64,000 nt of DNA from Juglans regia (taxonomy: Eukaryota; Streptophyta; Magnoliopsida; Fagales; Juglandaceae), in the NCBI RefSeq assembly GCF_001411555.2, contig NC_049905.1:19024097-19088096 (forward strand), written 5' to 3'. The notes under the pieces are model-generated. The model did no database searches. It was not told where the DNA came from and was given only the letters and a program-made list of their open reading frames with translations. Position numbers and translations under genes: made by a program. Numbering within the stretch: position 1 is the stretch's first letter; the number at the start of each line of letters is the position of its first letter. Shown here piece after piece: positions 22,705-34,700 of the stretch.

Positions 22705-25700
22705 ATGGAGGTCGTACCTGTGGAGAATGATGAATCGAAGAACTTCAAAACGCTGTTTTCATTCTATTCCAGCTATCTATGGAACCGAGTAGTCGGTTTC
22801 TTGCCCACTTCAGCCTCTAGTTTTCTCGGGAAAATCTCATATCTCTGTCGCCAAGCAGCTCGCGCCCGGCTCCGGGGGCGGAGAGAATGTCTTCCCCTCC
22901 CGTTGGCTTCTGACTCTCTAGACTCTTATATGTATGCTACCTCTTCATTCTTTTTCCAACTTGTTTTACATTTATTTTTTGCATGTCTTGTTTGGCTGCC
23001 GAGGAAGTGGATGAAAAGTATTTCGGATTTGGCATTTTATCTTGTTTCCAGGGTTAATGAAAAACTCTACCAAATTGGGTTCAATACTTCTCGCTACATA
23101 AGCTGCCATTTCGTAAAGTTCTTGTTTTGAATTTTCTTTTACAATGAATTGCTGTAAGTGTTCATTCTCTGTCAGGTTTTAATAATTGTATTGTTGTACA
23201 CTTTGAGTGGTTGTGTAACGCCCGATGCTGGAGGTCTAGAGAGTTAATTCCTCTTACCTAATAATCAATTTCAACAATGCTAATATGTTCTCCAAATCCA
23301 AATATGTATTTCCAAAGACTCCAAATCAAACATAAATTCCTCTAATCTGATTAACTACACATACTTATATGTTAGATCCTCAATACAATAAACCAAATAA
23401 AATAGATTTGCTGCTCCACATATCTCAAATAACATGGTAAAATAAACCAGAGTTTACATAAGTCTCCATAAACCACCTAACATACTGAAACCTATCTACT
23501 GAATAAAAATAAATCCACCAACAGCAATAATAACCCGAGGTACTCAACTACTATCCTCAACTAATCTTGCCCATGCCCTCTATTATTGATCCCCAGCTGA
23601 ACCATTAAAGTCATCTGAAATATTGTGAAGATAAATAAGTGAGTTATCAACAACTCAATTCAGATAACGTATACTAGTATGTAAATATGAACATTTACAA
23701 AGTTCAAAATGTGGAACAAAACATTTATTTTCAGAATGCAGAATTGAAACATGTTACAAAATATCAGAGCGAAACTTTCAGAAAATATTATTATTCCAAA
23801 AAAAATTCTTTGACATATCATAAACTGAGACATCATCTTCATATCATATCGGAGCATCACATCGGGATAGAGACCATATTTAACCCCTGTGGTAAGGTTA
23901 TAAACTACTATTTTACACGTGACGAGGCCGTATGCCACTATTATACCCGTGGCTGGGCCATATACCATGTTTAACCCTTATGGTAGGGTTATAAACCACC
24001 ATTATACCCGTGATGGGGTCGTATGCCACTATTTACTCGTGGCGGGGCCGTATATCGTTATTATACCCGTGGTAAGGCCTTAATGGAAACAAAATAGAAA
24101 CAACATTGGAACCATATTATAATCAGATTCAGAATAAAACATTCATGCTAAGGGTTTTTAGATGACACATCATATCAAAACATAGTACTGAATAACTTTA
24201 GATCATTTCACATATTCAAAATAACATAATCATATTTAATCAAAGCAAAACGTTTTTAGATCTCATATTCGCTCTTTTTCGGAAGAAATAGAATGCTAAA
24301 ATAATCTTATGTCCACACCAGTAATGACGGAAAATACTCTCTCTTTATTCAGATTTCATAAGTATGCATAACACATATCTGATGTTGTTTTCAGGTTTCT
24401 TTTCAAAGCAAGCATGCATATTTTTAAAATCAACCTCATTTCATTTTTTTTATGCAAAGTCTAGTACAAGAACTCCGCTTACCTGACTCTGGTAGTATAT
24501 TGTCTATGTTTTGGGACCGTAGTCTAGCTGTATCACGATAACCTAAATCAGAAATATTTGTTCACGAGTTATTAACTCATACCAGCACATAACCTTACCT
24601 AACTAAATTCCGTCATCCTAAGAATAGAGCGAAACAAGCTTATAAACAGCCCAACAAGCTCCTGATTTAACAGTTAACCAGCCATGAATATCAATCCCAA
24701 ATATACAACATCAACCCAAACAACATATAAATCCAAGACCACTCATCAACTCAACACCCCACATATACACCCAAAACAGCCAACCCATTGACTCCAAGCA
24801 TCCACACAACTTACCACACGTCCAACACAATCAGCATAAAAAACATCATCTCACAAGCTTCGAAGAACAACCCCGACAGCTACCTAATTCCACACCGTAC
24901 AGCCACCAATCAACTCCATCCACCACACATCAACCCAAGTCACTATACTTTAACAATTAGAAAAGGCATATCACAACCAACATCTCCAACTCTATTAATT
25001 ATCAGTTTCATCATATAAGTAGTGACATAATTATCTTCTAAAACTCATTAACGTATAGATTTCCTAATAACAACATAATCACAAAAATAAAGTTTGAATT
25101 TCCTTATCCAAATTCCGTTACTGTGATAAAATGAATTCGATATCGGGATGAGGTTGTCTAAGACTAATTTCAATGCCCTGTGATACCAAGTGGTGGTGTT
25201 AAAAATGAGATTTACAACTGTGTTTAAAACACGCCAAAATAAATTATGTGTGGCTAGGCTGTGTGATGTAACATACCAAGAGAAAAACAGCTAACGTGGC
25301 TGAGGTGAACCCATGGTAGTGCAACTTTAGTATCGGCACGTGGAAGCAACACAACGGTAGATCACGATGGCTGAAGCCAAACAAAGGTGAAGAGATGAAC
25401 ATAGAGAGAGAGAGATATGAAACTTTAAGAGAGAGAATGAATGAAGAGTGGGCTTACCGGCGTAAAGAGAAGGGCATAACCCAAGATTAGTGGCCTTGAT
25501 GTCCAACTCGAAAATGGGCGACGACACACACAGCTACAGTCAAATGGAGGTGAAGTGGTAAGGCCTAGGGATTTGTTTCATCACAACCCAAATTGCCATT
25601 AGTGTTCAATTAAAACACAGAGAATGAGAGAGGGAGGGAGGGAGGGAGATCCTTACCAGCGTGTGCGGAGTATGGCAGCAGACCAAACGGAGATGAGAGA

Positions 25701-28700
25701 AGAGAAAGTACCTGTGGGGAAAATGAGCCCATTGGATGAAGAGATCAATTGTGGAAATGGGGGTTCAAGTGGGGTGTTTGAATGAGACTAGGGTGGAGGT
25801 TACAAAGACGTGGGAGAGGAAATCTGAGATAGAGGGAATATGAAAATCAAAAGGGGAAGGGGAAGGGAAAACTGTCAGGAGTGGGAGAAGGGAGGAAGAA
25901 GAGAGTGTAGGGAGCTTACCTAAACGGCGTCGTTCCGTGGTGTGGGCTGCCATTCTTGTGGGCCTGGGCTTGGGCCTAGGTATTATAGGTTGTATGTATA
26001 TAACTGTTTGAGGAAAGTGTGTTGCGTGCCTTACAGGAAATGAAAAGTCAAGTTGATTTGTTACAAGCTAATATATCTTGGATGATACGGTGCGCAAAGG
26101 GGTTTAAAGGGCAGGGAGTGGGCTTGGGTAAGTTTGCGGGCTGTGGCCCAAGTGGGCCTCAGGAGCTGCCTAAGGCTAGTGGGCAATTAAAAATGGGTCA
26201 GGCTCGGACTAGTGGGCCTCAGGCTGGGAGTGTGGGCCAGGGAGGAGAGGCTGATTTAAAGGGGAAGAAGGCTGTAAATGGGATGGGTTGGAATAGAAGC
26301 CCACGTCAGGTTTGGCAGGAGAAAGGCTTGAAATCCAGGATTTCGGGTATGCTGGAGGTGCCTGAATCATCCACTTCAAGCCCGAGTCTTGGGCTGGGTC
26401 CGGCACAGATAGGGGCGATGGCCTGCGGCGCCTCAGGTGGTGGTCCGGCGGTGGCCTCAGATTCGCCGGAAGTGGTGGTGGGAGAAAATAAAAATGGCAC
26501 TGAATCCATTTCTGCTGTTGATGGCTCTGGTGTTGCTTGGGGAGGGTCACCTCTTTATGGGGTGTCTCAGTCTCCTTCGGCAGACCCTGGGTCACCATTA
26601 TTCTTGGCCCAGACACAGCTAAAGACGTGGGGGGAAGAAGATATGGCTCTCGGTTATGAGGGAGCCAGTGAAGAGTTGGCTCACGGAGATGAGGGGGAAG
26701 GTATGTTGACATTATTTGACCCATGCAAATATTCTTCATAGGGGGAGGAGGCTGTAGAAGAGGATCCTACTCTGTTAAGTATGGTTCCTCCTGGAATTTC
26801 CTTGTATTGGGTTTTGAAAATAGTAGAGGAACTCCAGAGCTATATGGGGATCTCGTGTGTGGGCTATGGAGAGCAGTTTAAGGCTTTGATTATAGCCATG
26901 GAAGCAAGTCAGCATGGTGCCAGGTCAAGAAGAGATAGGGAGTTAAAGAGGCTGATGTGGTCCATTAATTATGATGGCAAAGAGGGGAGTTCGAGTCGTG
27001 GAAGAAACAAGGGGAGGGGTGGTACAGTTGATAAATGAAGTCCAAAATATTGAGTTGGAATGTTAGGGGGTTGAATGAGATTAATAAACGCTTTAGAATA
27101 AAAGCTTTATTAAGGCAATGGAAGGTAGACATCATTTGTTTGCAGGAAACAAAGTTGAAGCTTGTCAATCGTAGTATTATTAGGAGCATATGGAACTGCC
27201 CATATGCAGGTTGGACTTACTTACCCTCGAATGGGGCCTCATGAGGTATTTTGGTTATGTAAGATACGAGGGTGGTGGAGAGCATTGATGAGTTTGTGGG
27301 GGAGTTCTCGGTGGGGTGTTTGTTTAAAAATTTTGATGATGGTTTCCTTTGGGCCTTTGCTGGGGTATATGGTCCGAATTTGGATAGTGAAAGGCGGATG
27401 CTTTGGGATGAGCTGGCTGGTCTTTGTTCTTGGTGGGAGGCTCCATGGTGTATTGGAGGGGATTTTAATGTGACAAGATTCTCCAGCGAAAAATCAGGGG
27501 AGGGACGACAAAATCAAGCTATGGTGGATTTTTCAGATTTCTTTTTTGAGTCAAGCCTTATGGATATACCCGTAATGGGAGGGGAGTATACTTGGTCTAA
27601 TCATTTTTCTTGGTCGAGACTGGACAGGTTTCTCATTTCTCCTTCATGGGAACTTCAATATCCAGATGTAAGCCAGAAAAGACTCCTGAGGATTTGTTCT
27701 GATCATTTTCCTGTAATGCTTGATGGTGGTGGTATCACAGGGGGTAGAAGGCCATTCAAGTTTGAGAATATGTGGTTAAAAAAGGAGGGTTTTGTGGATT
27801 TGGTTAGACAATGGTGGAGTTCCTATTTATTTGAGGGCAATTCGAGCAATGTGTTGGCCAGGAAATTGAAAGCTTTGAAATTGAATTTGAAGATATGGAA
27901 TGAACAAGTGTTTGGTGATGTAACCTTACAGATGAAAAGCTTGACACGAGCTACAAAGCTTGGAGGGTGTAGGAGTCGAGAACAACCGTAAAGAGCAAGT
28001 TGTTTCTGAACTTGAAAGATTTGACTCTATTGGAGGAGATTTCGTGGAGACGGAAGTCAAGGGCTCTATGGCTTCGGGAAGGGGATAAATGTACTAAGTT
28101 TTTTCATCGTATGGCTAATGCACATAGAAGGTTTAATTCTATATAGTCCTTGAATATAGAGGGAGTTGCATCCTCTGATCAGGTCGTGATGAAGGACTTT
28201 GTGGCTGGCCATTTTGATAATTTGTTGTCAGAACCTCATACATGGAGGCCTATGGTAGATGACCTAGTTTTTGAGGGCATTGATCAAAATAGCATGATGT
28301 GGTTGGAGAGACCTTTTGAAGAGGACGAGGTAATACTAGTAATCAGAAAAATGAACAAAGATAAAGCCCCAGGCCCGGATGATTTCACTTTGGTTTTTTT
28401 CAGACTTGCTGGGAGGTGGTAAGAGAGGATGTTATGCTGGTTTTTCAGGAATTATTCACTTATGGCAAATTTGAAAAAAGCTTAAATGCGACCTTTATTG
28501 CTCTAGTCCCAAAAAAGGCCGGTGCAATAGAGATACAAGACTTTAGACCGATTAGTCTTGTGGGCAGCGTGTATAAGATATTGTCAAAGGTTCTTGCTAA
28601 TAGGATGAGCACAGTCATGGAAAAGATTATCTCTAAATGCCAAAATGCCTTTGTGAGGGGGAGACAAATTTTAGACTCGGTTCTTATTGCCAATGAATGC

Positions 28701-31700
28701 TTGGATAGCAAAATCAGGTCGGGAGTTCCAGGTCTTCTATGCAAACTAGACATGGAGAAGGCATATGATCACGTTAATTGGGATTTCTTGATATACATGT
28801 TGAGTAGATGTGGTTTTGGGGAAAAATGGAGGATGTGGATAAGGCATTGTGTGTCTACGGTTCGTTTCTCGGTCTTGGTAAATGGTGATCCTGTGGGCTT
28901 CTTTAACAGTTCGCGGGGACTACGACAAGGTGATCCATTATCACCCCTCTTATTTGTTCTAGTAATGGAGGCACTAAGTAGGATGGTGTCGGCAACAGTA
29001 GGGGGAGGATTTTTTTCAGGATTTTCAGTGGGAGCTTCATATGGCCCTACCATTATTTCTCATCTTTTGTTTGCAGATGATACCTTGTTGTTTTGTGAGG
29101 CCAATGTAGGACATATTCAATCTTTGAAGGCCATCCTACTCTGTTTTGAAGCTGTATCTGGGCTGAAAATTAATCTTGCCAAGACAGAGATGGTAGCAGT
29201 GGGAGACGTAAGCAATATTAGGGGGTTGGCTAGCATCTTGGGTTGTGCAGTTTCTTCGTTGCCGTTGAAGTACCTTGGGCTTCCATTGGGGGCTGCTTTC
29301 AAAGGAAAAATTTGAGCGTAGGTTGGCCGGATGGAAAAAGTTGTATTTATCAAAAGGGGGGCGGATTACACTTATTAAGAGTACTTTATCCAACCTTCCT
29401 ACGTACTACTTATCTTTATTTCCTCTTCCCGCTAGCATTGCAACAAGAATAGAGAAGCTTCAACGTGATTTTTTATGGAGTGGCATAGGAGATGAGTTTA
29501 AGTTTCACTTAGTGGGATGGGACAAGGTTTGCTCTCCTATGAGGGATGGTGGGCTGGGGGTTCGAAATGTGAGGGCTTTTAACAAGGCATTATGAGGTAA
29601 ATGGTTGTGGCGTTATAATTATGAGGGGGAAGCTTTATGGAAATGGGTGATTGACACGAAGTATGGGAGTGAACGGGGGGGTAGGTGTTCTAAAGAGGGC
29701 CAGGGGACATACGGAGTGGGGCTATGGAAGTACATACGTAAAGTTTGGTACTCTTTTGCTAGTAATACTCGATTGTGCTTAGGGGATGGTAGTAGGATCA
29801 GCTTTTGAAAGGATGTGTGGGTGGGTGACACGGCTTTGAAGGATGCTTATCCAACAATTTTTAGCATTGCAAGGGATAAGGAAGCCATGATGGCCGATTT
29901 GCAGATACTTCATCAAGGTTCCCAAGAGTGGAACATTAATCTTACTCGGGAGGCTCATGATTGGGAAGTGAATATCCTGGTGGAATTTTTCAATTTGCTG
30001 TATAATACTGCTATTGCAGCCACAAATGAAGATGCCATGGTATGGAGACTTGCTCGGAGAGGAAAATTCACGGTAAGTTCTTTCTATGACTATTACCATG
30101 CAACAAAGGCATTATTTCCCTTGGAAGAACATATGGAGGAGCAAAGCATCAACCAAGGCAGCATTCTTTGTATGGACAACAGCTTTAGGGAAGATTTTGA
30201 CCATTGATAACCTTAGAAGACGTGGTTTCATCATCACAGATTGGTGCTGTTTGTGTAGAATTAGTGTTGAAACGGCGGACCATCTACTTTTATATTGTGA
30301 GTTTGCTAGAGGTATTTGGAATTATTTTTTCAGCAAACTGGGAGTCGCATGGGTAATGCCAGGCAGGGTTGTATTTTTTGGTGTATTTGGAGTGAACGAA
30401 ATGAGCGACTTTTTGAGGATCATGAACGTTCCTTGGAAGAGTTTCGTAGTTTTTTTCTGGAAGACTTTGTTTCTGTGAACCATTGCTATAGATTTCAATG
30501 GTTCCAGCTTCCATGATTACCTTTTAACTGTTTCTAGTTCCTAAATAGGTGTATGTCTTTGTATACTCCTAGTGTACTTGGGCTATGCCTATCTTTCTAT
30601 CAATGAATTACTTATTACCTATAAAAAAAAATGTATATAACTGTTTAAACTTTTGGGTTAGGTATGCTTATATAAGGTACTGATGGGTTTCGTTTTTAAT
30701 AGTCAGTGCCTTTGAGATTTCTTCCAGTGCATGATGAGTGTTCTATGTGCCTTTTTCTAAATAAGAAAAAAAAATTAGTTGGGATTTTTATTTTGATTCC
30801 CATGAAATGCTGAAATGTCTTTATGTGGGCCGCATTTTGATTGGAGGTAAAGTTTGTGAAACAGTTGTCTTTAACTCTTCAACAATTTGATATAACTTAT
30901 TTACTCAGAAAATGGATTCGTTTGATTACAAAGCATGCTACGTTTTATAAAAATAAGTTTGCTTTTTTGGGAAGAAATTAAACTATTGGTTAAATGTTCT
31001 GCACACCAGGGTTTTGAGGAAGCCATCTAGAGTTTATGATGTTTTGGAAAATATTTTAAAGCATACGCTTTTCAATTTGCATAACGTCCAGAAGAATTTG
31101 CAGTTTTGGCAATCTAGGGCGGAGGTTAGTAAATTAATGATGTATCCCAACTGATAGTGTAGGTTACCCATGAGCTTTTAAGTAGTGTTATCTAATTTGT
31201 CCTCATTTTTTCTGAGTTTATTTCAGGGATCAAATGCTCGTAAAATGTACTTTATGATCTTTGAGAGAGGGCCACGGGCTTTTATTCATGGATCAGTTAA
31301 GTTGATACGTGTATGTGTTGCCGAGGGTTCTTCCATGCAGCATCTGTGCCATTCTGCAGCATCTCACATATCTGAGAGAATAAAAGTCTTAAGTTGCTTA
31401 CGATCTGAGCTTGCTATATTCTTGGCTCAGGTTTGCTTAACCTCATTCTTGTTTCATTTTAAGCATCCAAAGAGTATTGGGTTTTCCATTTTTTTATAAG
31501 TAAAAAAATTATCAATCAACACAAAGGACGCACCCTAGTTTGCAAGATGTATAACAAGAGAGTCAACTATCTAGGATTAAAAACAGATACGAGAAAGTCA
31601 TGAAATTGGACCATCTTGAGATAGGATTTTTGCCTTCCAGCCATATATTTTTTGAACACTTTTTCTTTTATCTCTCTGAGTGATGATGTTTTGGACTTGT

Positions 31701-34700
31701 GGAAAAATATGGTCTGTCCTAGATGTTCGGTGCCAAGTTGCGGAGGTTAAGAATTGCTCTTATCTCTCCTTTCTTATTCTGGCTAAAACAAATTGCTGAC
31801 TTCCTTTCATTTAAGGCTTGGCCTGACCAGGAGCAGCACGTTTGTAAACACTCCTTGGGGGTTTCTGCTTCATCTCTGTTTGCCCTGCTAAAAAGAATTA
31901 TCACCAGCAAACAGCAAACAGTAAAGTTGAATTAAATCTCTCGTCTTAGGATCAGCCTGGAGAGAACTTCAACTCCCAAAATTAAGAGGAATGGTGATTG
32001 AGGATCTCCTTGTTGCAAACCTTGAGTAGGTTAGAGGCTGTCAGAGGAAAGCATGTATTTTAAAGTAATAAAGTTTTGAACTCCTTGAGGGTCCGTTTAC
32101 TATCCTCAAAACTCCTACTGTTTCTTTCTCTCGAAACTCACCTTCCTTGGTGTTGCACTCCATCGTGATCAATCTGGTTATTGGCCGTTGGGAAGGGAAT
32201 GAAAGGGGATCCTTTTTCCTCTTATTCCCTTTGGTGAAGAGAATTAGTGTGAAAAAGGAAAGATAATCGGTTGGTTTTTGGAGGAAACCTAGGCCTCAAA
32301 ACACCAACTGTCAAGGATAAAGCTCACTGCTTTATATGTGATAGCATGTGATCTTATATAGATTACGGCTTAAAGGAATGATAACTACAAAGAACAATTC
32401 TCAAGTATTAGTGTTTATCCGAAAGGATAAAAGTACACATGAATTTTAAATAACTTAAAGATAAATGATAGTAATAAACAGATTCTAAAATAAAAGTGAA
32501 ATGCTTTAGCCACAAAGAGATCCCATAGAAGTAAAACCACAAACTAACGTGGTATGGTGTGGTACGCTAGATTGTAAATCTACTTTTATTGTAAAGTAGA
32601 TCTAACGTATCATATGAAGTTTTGTCAGTTTGTGGGTTTACTTTTGTGGAATCTCTTTGTGGCTGTAGCTCTTCTCAAAATAAAATACTTCTCGCCAGGA
32701 CTTATTCCCAACTATGTGATCTTTCTCCTGCCATGTGAAAATGTCCCATGCAGATTCTCTGTTCCTAACTTCTCTGTCACCTTCCCAACACTAGGTGGGT
32801 AGGAACAACCTTCCATTCTGCTGTAATTTGTGGGCCTCCTTTTAACCCTCTATGTGAATAAAAAAAGGCTCGCGACCCTTTTGTGTATGGCGCAAGCCAA
32901 AATAACCACGTCTGAAGAAGTCACCCTACAAAGCATTAGGCACCTCATGATGGAATAAGAGATGGTCAACAAACTGCCCACTCCTCTTGCACATTCATGT
33001 TACACCTAAGGTTATATTGAGAATATGCATAACCCACATAGAGTGGGTAGGCTAATAAGCTAGTCATGAGTGCTAGTTCTATGTTGGCTACTTACTAGGT
33101 GAAATTGGGTTTTATAAGTAACTAAGGAAATTTTAAAGTGACTAGACTTTTTGGGGTTATAGCTTAAATGTGGCTACCGCTTTCCCCAGGTCGTTGCATG
33201 CAGCATCAGTCATGTTTTGATTTGGAAACCGTGTTATGGGCCCACTATGCTTTGGCTGCGCTGGCCATATCTGAGTTATACCCCCAAAAGACTACTCAAT
33301 TTGAAGTGTTTCTAGAATCACTTAGGTGGTAGCATGTGGTATGATATGTCATGTATGCTTACCATAACTAATGAAATTCCTATTTTTGATAAAATTCCTA
33401 TTTACTGATAAAAAAAAATGAATATTCTTTTGTTGGTAGATAAAAATATTGAAAAGAAAAAGAAATCATTAAATTATGTCCGTGTACTTGGGCTATACCT
33501 TCTTTTCTTATGAACAAAACTTCTTGATTACCTATCAAAAAGGAAAAACATTAAATTCAAGGTCAAGCTTAGAAGTGAAAAAAGCCCAGCTAGAGTATAT
33601 TATTCAATATTCTACATATTTAGAAGAGTATTGTTGGATTAGCAAGCCATTTTTTGTTTCCAGAATTCTTTTTGGCCGGTATTATGGCTTTCTCCCTAAA
33701 AGATCACTATAAAAGAACTTACCAAAATGAAAAAAACCCTACACATCATTTTCGTCTGAGGGTATAAATATAGTTGATTTTTTCTGCCTCAGAATATATA
33801 TTTTTTTGATAGGTAATCAAGAGAAAGCAAGTTATTAATTGCCGTCTCAGAATAATGAGCCATCGCATATACCTCTCAAATTACATCAAACTGAAAAATG
33901 ATCTTTTTTCAACACTTTTTTTTTTTATCAGTAGATCTTTCTTCAAAACTTTGCTTGGTGTAACTTCATATAAAGGGATATATAGACACATATATGCTAG
34001 CTTAGCTAAATTTTCATGTATTACCTAATAACTTCATTTATTTCTTGTCTTCCTTTTCTTCAAGAGTCTATAATCAGACTTTTATTCAATTTCATTTATA
34101 GATTTATGTGGAAGTTGATAGATTTGGGGAAGAGTTACTGACGGATCCAGAGACTTCATTGCCTGCATTATTGGCCACAATTAATGGTCTATTTTCAAAT
34201 TTAGAGGCATCAATTGGACATCTCCATGCAACTTGTCAGGTGACTATATAAACATAAGAATCATGTTTTTCATCACCATCTTGTGGTGATCACTGTTTGC
34301 TTCTCCACTATTTTCATTTGTTTGATTGTAGTTACCATGCTGTATGCACGTGTATAAATATTCTATTATTCTTTGCTATACATGCAAATTTCAATTTTTA
34401 GTTTTTCCCTCTTATTCAATGATTACTTTGCAGAGGGATGCTCCTGTTGAAGGCGGCTACTCGGGCCTGCTAAAGTTTGAGAAGCTACTCGGAGTAAGTC
34501 AGGAAGGCTCTCAGTGGACTGATTGTGAAGTTGGAGAGGCTATCAACTTGATTTATCGAAATATTCATACTCTCGACTCTTATTTATCTGATCTTGTAAG
34601 AGCTTCTGCCATATTTGATGCTTTGCAAAGAATTTGTTCTCAGATTTATTGGAATGATATTTAACATACTGTAGTGTATGATTATCTCATAAAACTTGTG

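Larger units (their letters stand above)
26010..30630 (+). mobile_element. 5'-truncated L1-type LINE in DGS1 intron 1
   Basis: A 4621-bp insert is flanked by an exact 16-bp duplication ATGTATATAACTGTTT (25994-26009 and 30631-30646) and ends in ATTACCTATAAAAAAAA. It holds the tail of ORF1, a broken ORF2 and the 3' UTR. Copy A shows the uninterrupted site. The left target duplication starts one base after the LTR-like insertion's target duplication ends. Confidence 0.93.

Noticed and set aside
23687..23974. Overlapping 95- and 102-codon frames on opposite strands
   Set aside because: They run through the degenerate minisatellite of the LTR-like insert; repeat-derived, not a gene.
23875..24086. 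CRISPR-like array
   Set aside because: Units are contiguous tandem repeats without unique spacers, in a plant nuclear context; a minisatellite.
24788..25018. 76-codon Thr/Ser-rich frame
   Set aside because: A/C-rich composition within the LTR-like insert gives few stops by chance; no similarity.
26209..26739. Long antisense frame opposite the LINE ORF1
   Set aside because: Shadow of the GC-richer sense frame; proline-rich composition and no recognisable domain.
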